From Gonium pectorale (taxonomy: Eukaryota > Chlorophyta > Chlorophyceae > Chlamydomonadales > Volvocaceae), in assembly GCA_001584585.1 (NCBI GenBank), contig LSYV01000053.1, forward strand, positions 602,688-666,687: a stretch of 64,000 nt of DNA. Reading direction: 5' to 3'. Both the position numbers and the translations under genes were made by a program. The notes below the pieces were generated by a model. The model had not been told where the DNA came from, ran no database searches, and saw only the letters and a program-made list of their open reading frames with translations. Shown one piece after another: positions 24,101-34,100 of the stretch (position 1 is the first letter of the stretch; each line of letters starts with the position of its first letter).

Positions 24101-27100
24101 GCAGCCCCATGGTTAAGGCGGGAAGAAGACCCGCATGCTAGTATGACGCAACCTGCGTGCTGCTTGCCAGAACAGCGTCTCCATGCCAAGCTATACCAAC
24201 CAAAGCTACACCGGCCGTGAATCGAATCTCCACTTACTGTACTCTGGGATGAGTTGAAAGTGGAGCCTGGGCTTAGACGGGCCGGTGAACTGGCAGCTGA
24301 ATCCCAGCTGCAGCAGGTTCAACGACGTCACGTCGAAGGCCTGGAAGAAGACGCTGGAGAAGACGCGTAGAACCTGCCGGCCACGGTGCAATGGACAAGG
24401 CAACGATACGTATCCAATGAGCTTTGCGTTCACACGCCCGGGTGGGCAAGCCATGCGACGAGGCATGGCGATGGGGAAAAAGGGTAGTACGCTGCACCGG
24501 CCTTCGGCAGAAGATGGCGGAGAAAGAAACGGGAGTCTGCAACACGGGGGGACATAACACTGGGCAGATGAACCATGTACCTGAGTACACTTCGGAAATC
24601 CCATGCAACCACTAGGCACCCAGCCAGGGACCCCAATGCGCGAATCGCCCATCCTCGCCTTGGCGCCTTCAGCGGCCCGCCACCGTTCACACGCCAGAGC
24701 CGGCTAGGATGCTTTTGCTCACTGTGCTTTTGCAAACATGTTAACGCAAAGAGCACTCCAGAGCCAAGCGGATGCCGGTAGTCCCAAGGCGCTCACACCT
24801 TGATGGGCCACACGACCGGGAACTTGTGCTCCTTGAAGCACCACGCCACCCACACGCACATGGCGACGTTGACCGCCAGCAGGGCCACCATTGAGTACAG
24901 CACCGCCAGGTAGGCGCCATAGCCCTGTGGAAATGCGGAGCATGGCGGCAACATACTTTGTGAGTCCAGATGGGTCTAAGCTGCGTGTTATTGTGTCGTG
25001 GCAGTAGGGTTGGGCAATGGGCATCGGCTGCAGGCCGAGGTGGGCGCCGAAGTCCTGGGTGCATGTCAGTGGGGTTGGAAGCGCCAGCGTGCAGCATGGC
25101 GGACCCCCTCCATCCTGGGAGGCCATAGAGGCCTTGGACTAGACTGGACTCAGGGACCTGGCTGCGAGGTGCGTGGGCGTCAAGACACGCCGCGGGCGGC
25201 CAATGTAAAGCGCAATGGCACGCAGGCCCATGCGAAATGTACCGTGAGGCATCACGCGAGATGCGGTTGGACGGGCAATTAAGGACACTGGGTGAGGTAT
25301 GACGTTCTGCACTGTTGCACACGCCCTGGCCTTAGCAAGATCCAAGCCCTTGCCACAGCCAGTACGCGCATCCAGCTCCATGCGTTCAGCTCACCAGGTC
25401 CGCTAGCCAGCCGAAGTTGAGGACGCTGACGACGGCCCACGCCCTGTGCAACAAGGGTGCAGCAATAGAAGCGAGGAGCGACCCCGCCGTCAAGCAAGGC
25501 CGAGGGCCAGAGCGCAAATGGCCTAAATCCGTGCATCTTCCCTGGGCTCCTTTCTCCTGCACTATCCAGGCGATGCCCCGGCACTGGTGCGGACACAACC
25601 GGGTAGCTTGGCTAACTCACGTTCCGTTGAGGCGCCAGCCCTGTTTGTCGGGTGTGATGACCGTTGTGAAGAGCTGCCACGCGTCGATGAAGACCTTGAC
25701 TAGGACCCAGCGGATGCGCACCCGATGGTCGTGGTTCTCCTTGCTGCTCGTCCGTTGGTAGTCGTGGGGAGGGGGGCGGAAATGCGCAGGCAGGGTTACA
25801 GGTTACACGTCCGTCAAAGCCGGGGGGGGGGGCATGGACGAATTGCGAATATTGGGGTGGGGGAGCGGGTTATGGTCCTCATCTCTACCCCGCTTCAGCG
25901 CCTGACGCCGAAGAATGGCGTGCCTGGTATCCCNNNNNNNNNNNNNNNNNNNNNNNNNNNNNNNNNNNNNNNNNNNNNNNNNNNNNNNNNNNNNNNNNNN
26001 NNNNNNNNNNNNNNNNNNNNNNNNNNNNNNNNNNNNNNNNNNNNNNNNNNNNNNNNNNNNNNNNNNNNNNNNNNNNNNNNNNNNNNNNNNNNNNNNNNNN
26101 NNNNNNNNNNNNNNNNNNNNNNNNNNNNNNNNNNNNNNNNNNNNNNNNNNNNNNNNNNNNNNNNNNNNNNNNNNNNNNNNNNNNNNNNNNNNNNNNNNNN
26201 NNNNNNNNNNNNNNNNNNNNNNNNNNNNNNNNNNNNNNNNNNNNNNNNNNNNNNNNNNNNNNNNNNNNNNNNNNNNNNNNNNNNNNNNNNNNNNNNNNNN
26301 NNNNNNNNNNNNNNNNNNNNNNNNNNNNNNNNNNNNNNNNNNNNNNNNNNNNNNNNNNNNNNNNNNNNNNNNNNNNNNNNNNNNNNNNNNNNNNNNNNNN
26401 NNNNNNNNNNNNNNNNNNNNNNNNNNNNNNNNNNNNNNNNNNNNNNNNNNNNNNNNNNNNNNNNNNNNNNNNNNNNNNNNNNNNNNNNNNNNNNNNNNNN
26501 NNNNNNNNNNNNNNNNNNNNNNNNNNNNNNNNNNNNNNNNNNNNNNNNNNNNNNNNNNNNNNNNNNNNNNNNNNNNNNNNNNNNNNNNNNNNNNNNNNNN
26601 NNNNNNNNNNNNNNNNNNNNNNNNNNNNNNNNNNNNNNNNNNNNNNNNNNNNNNNNNNNNNNNNNNNNNNNNNNNNNNNNNNNNNNNNNNNNNNNNNNNN
26701 NNNNNNNNNNNNNNNNNNNNNNNNNNNNNNNNNNNNNNNNNNNNNNTTTGCATATCTGTTTACGAAAACATCAAACGCATTCAGGCCCCAGACACGCACA
26801 CAGTTGGAGCCAGCCGCATCCCGTAGCGTTACATGCACACGCAGGCCCCTTACCTCGAGCGTTGACCTCCTGTCTATTAGGTCCTCTTCGGGTCCACCCT
26901 CCTGTGTCCTAGCGAGCCTGAGGCGGCAGCGCACACGGATGCGGCGCGACGGGTTAAGACGTAAGCTGCAACTGCGAGCCTGTGAGAGAGTTGCCGCCCG
27001 ATGGCCTGTAGCAGGCGGCCTTATGCTTGTCGACAAGGGCGTGGCGTTTCCTGCCTAATGCCAAGGCCGCCAGACTGGCACACGCCCGCGGTGCCGGCAG

Positions 27101-27234
27101 CCGTCCACCGCCGAACTTTTATCGTGTGAGCAGAGCGCCAATTCCATGTCGCACCGGACACGTCTGGAAGCGGAAGACCTCGACGAGGAAGACGCCGCGG
27201 ACGCCGCGTAGCTGGAGCCCCCATACACAGACAT
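161..27234 (-). CDS. TmcB-like PAS-domain polytopic membrane protein, copy A (3'-partial, 64 exons in window)
   Basis: Giant spliced gene, probably a membrane-anchored signalling or sensor protein; no ligand or enzymatic activity can be read from the sequence. ATG is at 27234; exon 1 encodes a Ser-rich start (MSVYGGSSYAASAASSSSRS) ending at a GTGCGA donor. Exons 1-2 and 4-64 were placed by alignment to copy B with GT-AG sites and compatible phase throughout; exon 3 falls in the N gap. The coding part in the window is about 2563 residues, counting the hidden exon. Order: membrane helices, TmcB/TmcC TPR-like region, PAS-like segments, Pro/Ala-rich linker, second membrane/ectodomain module, KRVTKE-RRRIAELMSQLPLELDVE tail. 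No stop or frameshift was found in the exons read, so it looks functional. The last exon lies beyond base 1. The family name rests on recalled similarity to Chlamydomonas TmcB-like proteins; the exon structure is seen directly. Confidence 0.85.
7148..7207. repeat. 12-bp minisatellite abutting a 5' splice site
   Basis: Five consecutive 12-base units with drift (CCCCGTGCACAT, CCCCGTGCACAA, CCTCGTACATAT, TCCTGTACATAC, ATCCGTGCGCAC) end exactly at 7207, next to copy A exon 49 (7208). On the minus strand each unit carries a GTGCACGGG- or GTACAxG-type sequence resembling the donor itself. Copy B has only a fragment of this pattern. Confidence 0.8.
8411..8478 (+). other. tRNA-like sequence (probable tRNA-derived relic)
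   Basis: A perfect five-pair anticodon stem (ACGGC/GCCGT, extendable by one T-A pair) encloses the seven-base loop CTTTAAA. It is followed by a T-arm (TCAGG-TTCGATT-CCTGG) containing a consensus pol III B box, GGTTCGATTCC. The 5' acceptor strand GGTTGGA pairs only partly with GATAACC, and the D-arm is short (about 15 nt between acceptor and anticodon stems). This points to a pseudogene or a SINE head more than an active tRNA. Read literally, the anticodon would be UUA. It lies in copy A's intron between exons 46 and 47; copy B lacks it. Confidence 0.45.
10692..13739 (-). other. Copy A exons 35-40: low-complexity linker
   Basis: Exons: 35 12665-13739 (1075 nt, the largest); 36 12326-12396; 37 11902-11944; 38 11618-11655; 39 11107-11383; 40 10692-10774. 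Exon 35 starts with the conserved VGPVHTLQGSHSDGRPLTLD strand, then turns into Pro/Ala/Gly/Ser-rich sequence with Arg-Arg-x-Ser motifs (AGRRGSVGP, GRRNSVG, MRRGSDAVE) that resemble basophilic kinase sites. Exon 36 is acidic (SDEDAASGSEGSD, KVTKRR). Exon 39 has GSSTVQPEMVVPEI followed by Gln- and Gly/Pro-rich sequence and DDDAASEGGQSAMSGQS. Exon 40 is basic (KRGKRFRKLAKMM) just before a membrane helix. Confidence 0.8.
13963..19190 (-). other. Copy A exons 23-34: PAS-like sensory segments
   Basis: Exons: 23 19117-19190; 24 18736-18775; 25 18289-18540; 26 17916-18045; 27 17486-17632; 28 17133-17254; 29 16506-16834; 30 16019-16191; 31 15337-15457; 32 14977-15086; 33 14579-14747; 34 13963-14274. 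The first PAS core is split over exons 23-25 (AVLVVNVFGEVQV / ANRQSHHLFGYKRG / QLEGKRMAALLAPH). Another begins in exon 26 (TLWVAQNGTIAACDPQFI) and continues WRPGEVNGVSLTMLLSVK. Exon 31 has RIVGFADGTPPHLFGLEPSQ. Exon 34 holds VSGVLELDAGGRITTVLEE with LLFGLPSASLMGASLEELV. No heme- or flavin-binding signature could be assigned. Confidence 0.8.
19337..21840 (-). other. Copy A exons 13-22: TmcB/TmcC TPR-like helical region
   Basis: Exons: 13 21768-21840; 14 21533-21579; 15 21080-21137; 16 20783-20851; 17 20492-20544; 18 20317-20341; 19 20105-20157; 20 19881-19959; 21 19581-19688; 22 19337-19412. The peptides read as consecutive amphipathic helices: CCRVFVTHR-PDPEAANKAHNVIK, AGLALFPNSAYMVLL, HANFMIDVLGIHQSGSRRIE, DARKLNPGLMCRFIMFVRQQ, YVEYQRKQ, RMVVRLHREALQAMCNFW, SFMHLSKALGKIETSVSQ, TAYRVVLESYGNSAKLVRL, AEYFTEADRLEEA. 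This matches my memory of the tetratricopeptide-like region between the membrane part and first PAS in TmcB/TmcC-type proteins. Exon 18 is only 25 nt. Confidence 0.8.
22199..27234 (-). other. Copy A exons 1-12: N-terminal membrane module
   Basis: Exons (low-high): 1 27155-27234; 2 26854-26917; 3 hidden in N gap; 4 25621-25743; 5 25395-25443; 6 24799-24924; 7 24238-24373; 8 23883-23977; 9 23615-23692; 10 23111-23212; 11 22541-22785; 12 22199-22276. Hydrophobic stretches include VLVKVFIDAWQLFTTVI (exon 4), YLAVLYSMVALLAVNVAMC (6), VVSGLSLVLFVAIALLL (8), ACFYLALSLALA (10), and two helices in exon 11 (VAIVWASAMLVVLVF and ITMLAGLGPAFVAGALLSWF). The conserved FKEHKFPVVWPIK loop follows exon 6's helix. 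Exon 12 encodes a soluble segment (EDVC, DDPRDVEIVAR) entering the cytoplasmic region. Confidence 0.85.
25934..26746. other. Assembly gap (813 N)
   Basis: A run of N inside copy A between exon 4 (25621-25743) and exon 2 (26854-26917). By position relative to copy B it must hide exon 3 (32 nt in copy B, encoding NGIFGVLFTL). Confidence 1.
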
Positions 27235-27740
27235 GACGCTCAGTGTCCTTCCCTTGGCCGAAGCCCGACGACTTCCCGCGAGCCGTCACTATTTATCGCT
27301 GCCTCGTCATGGTCTCTGTCATATGCTGCGAATGCCGTCGGCTCTCGCCGCGCCCGTTCCTCTCAAGCGCTCGATTTCCCCATATGTTGGGCCATATGGC
27401 GTTACTGAAAGACCAGATACACTGAAATCAATAAAAAGTAGTTTTCTCCGGGCACTTTGAGTGTGTTCTCATTGTACGCGGACTGGGCATAGCATTGACA
27501 ATATCCATTAAACCACGAAACAGTTTATTAATGTATGTAATTGCCGCTGCATGCCACTGAAGGAAGCGGTGTTTGATGACTTTACTGTTAGTTTCCGTTG
27601 GACTGACTGTCTGACACTCTTAACGAAGCCCCACTAAGGAAGAGCATACATGCTCCAGGATGATAGCTACATAGCTTGTAAAGTTTGTTGAAAACAAACC
27701 TACGTCCCCCCGCGCAAGGTGCAGGGCTGCAGGCGGCGTC
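27235..27740 (-). promoter_or_regulatory. 5' flank and presumed promoter of copy A
   Basis: Upstream of ATG 27234, sequence up to about 27375 still aligns with the copy B leader (shared elements include GAAGCCCG and GTTCCTCTCA-GCGCTC), consistent with a 5' UTR. From about 27400 the DNA turns AT-rich (for example ATAAAAAGT near 27431 and TAATGTATGTAAT near 27530). The element GTTTGATGA followed by GTTGGACTG at about 27571-27610 recurs upstream of copy B at about 56988-57025. No transcription start or TATA box can be fixed. Confidence 0.5.
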
Positions 27741-29339
27741 TATTAAATAATGTTTAACAATTCAGGTGTACATACTTAGCTGCGTGAAGGGCATGTGTCG
27801 TGACTTGCTACCTAGCAGCAGCGCCACTTCGCGTGTTCGCTGTTCGCACACATGCCTTATGGTTGCAGCACAGCAAAGCAACTTGACAGTTGGGCACTCC
27901 GTCCCGTCGGGCAGGTCGGGCCATGGGACGCAAGGTCCGCTGGCACGAAGGAGAGGCATCAGGCACGAAGGATCGCCGTGAACGACGGGGTCGTGAAGCA
28001 GTCCGCGGGGATTGCGGCGAGTGCCCGGTGCGTAGACACCACGAGTGGGTTGCCAGGTGCGTCCATGTGTGAGGTGGACGGGGTCTGTAAGAAAGTTGGA
28101 GAGGCGAACGAAGGTATGAGGTGCAGCAGGTGATGTAGCCGCTGAGTGCTTCTGGACACCCGCCCAGTACCCGTCCGCCTCCGTCCGAACGGCTGAGCAC
28201 CATGAACGCAGCCGGTGGCTGCTATAACCAAAGGTTGGAGTAAGCACTGTACCCACACCTTGCTGCACGCCAACAGTCTATACCCCATTATTGCGCACAC
28301 CCAACGAGTAAATGAGTGTAGGGCACCCAGCCATGATACGGCAAGGCGCGCATGCGACGCGTCTGGGTCAAGGTCTGGGTTTGCCTGCCGCGTGTGAGAG
28401 TGCCGGTGGCGAGCTGACTGGCTTGGCGCACCTCAGGACACACCTTGTCGCTAGTATCTCGAGGTAACGGGCCACTTGGACCCATAATTTTGTTTGGATT
28501 GCTATGAAACGCGTGGCCAGCACCATACCAAGGGGCTGGTATGCAGCTGCTGCTCGGACGAATTGAGGAGCAGCACTGCGGCGGGTGCTGCAGGGCAGCT
28601 GCAGTTGCTTAGGGCTGCAGGCTGTCCCTTTGAGTTGAGCAAAGGGGATAGCGGTCCTCCACATCCCTCGCCTCGCGGCGTTGAGGTGGTCATGCGTTAG
28701 TTAGGGCGGGTAACGCCCCTGGCCAGCGTCGGCCCGGAGATGTAACAACACACACACACATACCGCACGACGTAACACACACATACCGCACGACGTAACA
28801 CACACATACCGTTACGCATGCATAATTGCCGAAAGTCGGCAACGCCGAAGGTGGTGCCCTGAGGGCGCCCATGCCATCCTACTAATGCCCGGTACTGGTT
28901 GAAAGCGATTCGGCCCAGTTCCAGGGGTCGCAGAGTGCAGTTTGCGGTCGTTGGCCACAAACCACAAAAAAGAAAAGCGATCGGTAAGCTATCTCTACGG
29001 GGCAACCATCCCCCTACTTTCCCTGCTCGACAAGGCAAGAACATGTGAGCAATCGGGACCTTGCGCCTTCCAGTTCCGTGTGGTTGCCCGCATGCTCGGC
29101 GCCTCAGCCTCAAGATGACGGCCTTTCTCTCCCCTACTCTATCCTTTTTTTTCAGACAGCAGCATCACCTCTGCCCACGAGCGCCCCCTAAGTCGGCAAT
29201 CCCTTGTGGTCCCTCGACGCTCAGCTACTGGGGAGGGAGCGCTTTGGTCTGCTGCTACATACTGCCATCTCTACATGCCCCTGACCGCTGCCCACACCGA
29301 CGATTTCTGACTCCGCCCCTTCATTCACTCGTCCCTAAC
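27741..29339. other. Spacer between tandem copies, no gene recognised
   Basis: Mixed-composition intergenic DNA. The open frames here (longest 168 codons, minus, 27762-28268) show no recognisable domain and have no counterpart upstream of copy B. One short tandem repeat (28746-28815) is listed separately. Confidence 0.6.
28746..28815. repeat. 23-bp tandem repeat (about 3 copies)
   Basis: Units of ACACACACATACCGCACGAC plus GTA are repeated head to tail, the last one incomplete. Related sequence (ATGACGTAACACACATACAC) occurs once at about 50616 in an intron of copy B. Confidence 0.8.
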
Positions 29340-29690
29340 TCAGATCTCTATACGGCCGGGTGGGCGGGCCGAGCGCGCGGCCGGCCTGGTGACCGTTGAC
29401 CGCCGTCGGACCGGTGGCCGTGACGACAACACGGCCTAGCAACCCTGGCAACTAGCAGTCCAACATGTGTAGCGCGACAAACCGGATAAGCTGGTACGCC
29501 GTTCTGGGGATAGTACCGGCCTCGCTTTGAACCCGCCGCCTTGGGTGTGTATGATGACCGTAGGCGGGCTCCCTCTTCCTTCGCAGATTTTACGTTTTTG
29601 TTCGGGCAAGGATGGAGCTGTACCGATCTGGGTGAAGCTCAACTGATGCAGATGTTGTTATGTGATACCTGGAGAGGCTGAACGAAGTAA
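29340..29690. other. Conserved block shared with the region upstream of copy B
   Basis: Bases 29345-29440 (CGGCCGGGTGGGCGGGC, then ACCGGTGGCCGTGACGACAA) align with 57820-57930, and 29545-29640 (TTGGGTGTGTATGATGACCG, then GGGCTCCCTCTTCC) with 58545-58600. Weak similarity continues to about 29690/58655. It marks the distal part of the tandem duplication. On the minus strand a short frame is partly kept (VVVTATGPTAV here, VVVMATGSTAL in the other copy), which might be a remnant coding exon. Function unknown. Confidence 0.6.
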
Positions 29691-29723
29691 ACGCACCAAT
29701 CTCAGCATCTATGCGCGCACTGT

Positions 29724-30701
29724 TTGACGGCATGGTGTATGGCTATGTGCGTTTCCTTCTTGAACGCCAGAACGCAATCGCGCAAGCGAGCGGCCTTGCT
29801 CAAGCCTGCTGTCTGCGGCATACCTTCCAAGACAAGGGTCTGTTACATGGCGGGGGCAACAACCCACGCCCTCATGAGCTACGACAGCCACAAGGGCAGC
29901 AGACTATGTGCACACGACTGCCCTGGGCTGCAGCCATATGACATGGCCGCAGGGCTGGAATTTCTCAGCACAACGGTCTGTTCGTCTGCACACACAGACA
30001 AACACTCGTACAGGCCGCTGGCATCGCAGCTTCACCCTGAAAAACGTATACCTACCAGCAGCAACAGCTCACAAACCAGTGCCAATGCATACATTTGCAA
30101 AAATGAAACACTGCAATTAGGGAGCCACACCACACCTCTACGGTCATACACACCCGAAGGTACGACGTTTCCAGTAGGACGGGCGGGCGGTACAGAAAAA
30201 TTTGCGTCAGCCCTTGACCAAAGTGCGCGTTTCTCACGTCCCATTCTATTCTTCAGGTGCGGCTACCCGCTGCACACATGGCAAGCACTGCCTATCACAG
30301 GGTACCACGCAGCACAGCGCATCACGCGGTATTCCCATGCAAAATGCTTCTCCGTCCGCCGGGAGAAGACGGCGTCCTTAGCTCATAATGTGCCCACGAG
30401 ACAGGCGATCGCATTTGGAGTTCAAAACCAGGCAGGAACCAGGTCCACTCCCTTACTTGCTCGCCACCCTGCAACAGTACCGTTTTCATGCTGCAAGCAG
30501 ATCTCTCAATCGTGCAGTCACCAGCATTTCACAAAGGGAGACTCCCCTGCCATCAATGACATATACAGCACGAGGAAAGCGAATTACCACGATGGCGTCA
30601 GGCGCTTCACACGCACGCTGGGCCATACTTTGGGCTTCTCTTTAGTATACTTTCGCTTCCTCGTGCCCTCTGCATCCCCTCGGGAAGAGCCAACGGGATG
30701 A
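29724..30701 (+). CDS. Unrecognised 325-codon open reading frame
   Basis: An uninterrupted frame from ATG 29724 to TGA 30701, much longer than other open frames in this moderate-GC spacer. No family, signal peptide, membrane segment or repeat is recognised. It is rich in Ser, Thr, His and Arg, its third-position GC looks lower than in the giant genes, and no counterpart exists upstream of copy B. It lies antisense to the likely 3' flank of copy B (stop at 31104), so a chance open frame opposite a 3' UTR is quite possible. Confidence 0.2.
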   Translation: MTAWCMAMCVSFLNARTQSRKRAALLKPAVCGIPSKTRVCYMAGATTHALMSYDSHKGSRLCAHDCPGLQPYDMAAGLEFLSTTVCSSAHTDKHSYRPLASQLHPEKRIPTSSNSSQTSANAYICKNETLQLGSHTTPLRSYTPEGTTFPVGRAGGTEKFASALDQSARFSRPILFFRCGYPLHTWQALPITGYHAAQRITRYSHAKCFSVRREKTASLAHNVPTRQAIAFGVQNQAGTRSTPLLARHPATVPFSCCKQISQSCSHQHFTKGDSPAINDIYSTRKANYHDGVRRFTRTLGHTLGFSLVYFRFLVPSASPREEPTG

Positions 30702-31103
30702 GCTTTGCCGTTGGAGGTTCGGGCGAGGGTACACCCGCATGAATGTGCTCAAAATCGCCGCGCCGACGCACAGCTCGCCGGTCAACCATGAATACTTGTA
30801 CGTAGTGCATCAAGGTCACGATAAACTTTGAACCAGGTTTCCGGATACTTTGTAACCATGGTGTCATCCGCACATACCGTGATCGCAGCTACACATGGCG
30901 GGCATTGTCACAGACGCTGCGAAGACAGGTATGGACCGCCGGCGCCCAGGAAGCCAGCTGGATGGACGCGTAAATGACCGCGGCAATCCCGGTAGTCCAT
31001 TTCGATGCGGGTGGCCATTTCAGAATGGCGCGTGGCGGGACGTGGGCGTCCTTGGGGCGAGTGTCATTAGCGGGGCGTCGGCGGCCCCGAGGAGGAAGCT
31101 AGC

Positions 31104-34100
31104 TCACTTATAGCTCAGGTTGCCGCTGGACAGGTGCCCGGCCTGGGCGCTCGCAGACCTGGAAACAGGGGAACCCATGGCACGCACGGAGATGCTTTTA
31201 CCGCCAGGGATATGTGCGTCGGCCACAGTGTGGTAAGCGCGGGCAGGGGCACAGGCGGGGTGCGAACGAACGTACTGGGTGATAGCCGTGGCAGCCTGCC
31301 TGGATCGTCGTCAAGAACGGACGGAGCGAAAGGCAGGGGTGATGCGCCTGCTCCACCCTGGGTGCTGCCCGCCCACCACATCACACAAGCAAGCGCACGC
31401 GCGCACGCACCTGATGATTGCCTTCCACTTGCTGGTCGCATCCATACCCCGCTGGCTGTCGGAACCTGCGTCCACCAACTCCAACGCTCAGCAGCCATTC
31501 ATCTTGTGGGGTGTCGCCGGGTGTCGAACAAAGGCTGAATGAGCATGGCAGCGCAAATCTCCCAGTTGCGCACACCCTGCTCCGTCATCGTGACTCACCG
31601 TCCGTCTGGATCCCTCCGCCCCCGCCAAGATCGGGCGGCGCGCCAGTGCCGCCGGCGCCTTGCTGCTGGTCTGCCCCGGCTCCCAGCAGCGCCCGAGACA
31701 CCAGCCTCTCCACATCCAGCTCCAGGGGCAACTGGCTCATCAGCTCCGCAATGCGGCGCCTCTGCGCGGAGGGGGCCCGGCGGACAGGGTTGCCGCGGGA
31801 GGAGATACCCACAGTACCTTCTGGGCGCAAGTCGCGCCGGACGCAAAAGACGGGGCCCATGAAGCTTGCTTCAGGGCTGCACGCACGCAGGATTACGAGG
31901 TGGTAACCGCTCGGACCGTCGAGTTGTGTGGTATCGTGGGCCAAGACGTGCTCAGTCATGGTGCGTGGCGTGCGCATCAGGAATGGACCCGAGGGTCGGC
32001 AAGCGTTTTCCGCCCTTTTGCGATTGCTGCAGCGCAGCGGTGACAGCCCAGCCGAATGAGCGACGTTTCGCGGGCATACACATTGCATTTACGGAATTCA
32101 CGGCCCTGACATAGCACGATATCAAGTATGCCACTAATATTGTTTTGAGGATGCGGTGGGGTTGACGTTCCTCATGTTATCCATCCCCTCTCAAAGCGGC
32201 CAGCCCGAATCGCCTGCATGCTCACCTCCTTGGTCACGCGCTTCAGGAGAGGGTACAGCAGCAGAAAGAGGAACCCCGCGACGATGACCCACAGCATGAG
32301 GAAAAGCACGATGTGCAGCTGTAGGATGCCTGCGCGTCGCACACATGCCGTATGGATGGTATGCGAGCCATATTATGCAAAACACTTGCACACGGCTCAA
32401 GAGGCACACATACTGCGTTCAAGGGCAAGTCAATGTCAACAGAAGTCAGGCAAAAGCCTGGCGAACTGAACCGTTTACCCCAACATCCCGCATCACTTTC
32501 CATTGAATAGCGCCACGATGCTCTCGTAATGCGCGTCCTCGACCTCGACGAGGCCGCCGGAAAGGTCCTGCGGGTTGCAGGAAGACCGAGCGTCGGACCT
32601 CAGCAATGCGGCGGCGGACAGGACAGTTCGGAGACTTGGATACCAGATGATGCCCGACTTTCGACGGTGCGTCGCTGACAGATGCTTGGCTGTACGTTTC
32701 GCAAATTAGATCTACGGTACGCAAAATCGGGCCGCATCATCTTCCAATGTAGGCTGGACCCAAGGGTGAAGGAACACAATTGGTCTACCGAAGAAGCAAC
32801 CTCAAGCGAAGGCTACGGATAACATCGAGCTGGGGGGGGGGGTTTGCACATCCAACCTTACCACGGTTCCCACGTTGTACACGTAATCAAATTTGTCTGC
32901 GCGGAGCGAGCAGCGCAGGCGAGAGCAGCGCAGTGCAGACGTCAGGCAGCGGTCATACCAGTCCAGGGCTGGACAAAGCAACCAGCAACCAGCAACCGGC
33001 AACCAAGCACATGCATGCACCGCAGTGTACACACAGACGCCACAACGGTCCGCTGCCTGCGCCGTACCGTCGGCGAGGCCGGGCGGGATCGTATTGTTTG
33101 CGTCCGCCAGGGCCCCCACTTTGTTGAGGTAGAGCTGCATGATGGAGTCGACTCCGGTCCAGATGGACTGGTAAAACCGGTATTCGGGACCTGGGCACGG
33201 CAGATGCTCCTGCAGCAGTGGTATGTAGCCGAGTTACCGTCGTTTGTCACCGCTAATACGGCTCACGACCACAGTACGGCAAATGAACATATCATTTACA
33301 TAGACGCACCCGCATCCGGTGGCACCGTCCGCTCTCGAAGAAGATCCTCGCCAGCTTGCTAGTCGAGTGGGACAGGCCCTCGGCCACCATCGGGAAACGC
33401 TCGGTGTTGGGGCCTGTACGGGCATGCACGGCGCATGTTCACTATGACGATGGGTACGTAACAGCCTTGGTAGATGGGCGATGTTGTTTGGACGACATGG
33501 CAGGACAGGAAGCCCAGTGAACATGCGTCAAGATTCAACGCACGACTCGCCTGCCGCCCTGTACGCCTCACTGCCGAGCTGGAGCGTGAAGTACGCGTCC
33601 CTGTTTCAGGGCGGCAATGCAATAGGCTGGCCGGTAAGGGCATTGACAAGGCCATGTAAGGGGGATCTGCAACAACAGGCATGGCAACCAAGCGCTGTAC
33701 TGGTTTTCTCTGAAAAGGTCCGCCTCTTCCAACAGGCGGACCAATGCTCGGGCAGTGCCCAGTGCTTTCACCGGGAACGCTGGCTGCGGCGCCGATGCAC
33801 CCGATGCACTACTTTAGTGCGCGGGCCGCTGGCAGCTGATCGTAGCTGCTCCCGCTTACTTGAGCGCTTTCCGCACACTTTGCAGGTCGGAGCGACGTGA
33901 GGGCAGCAGCGCGGGGTCCTCCACAACGGCCAGCTCCTGTCGTGGTATGGAGAGGGACGTTGGAGATTCGGCACAGGAGGGCACACCGTGCCGTAGCGAA
34001 GGCCTCGAGGATCGAAAAAGGGGACGCTTTCGTGGACGCACCGTCCGCCAGGTCAGGGGACAGGAACGAGCTAGCAGCGGCACCCCGCGTGTGCGGGCCC

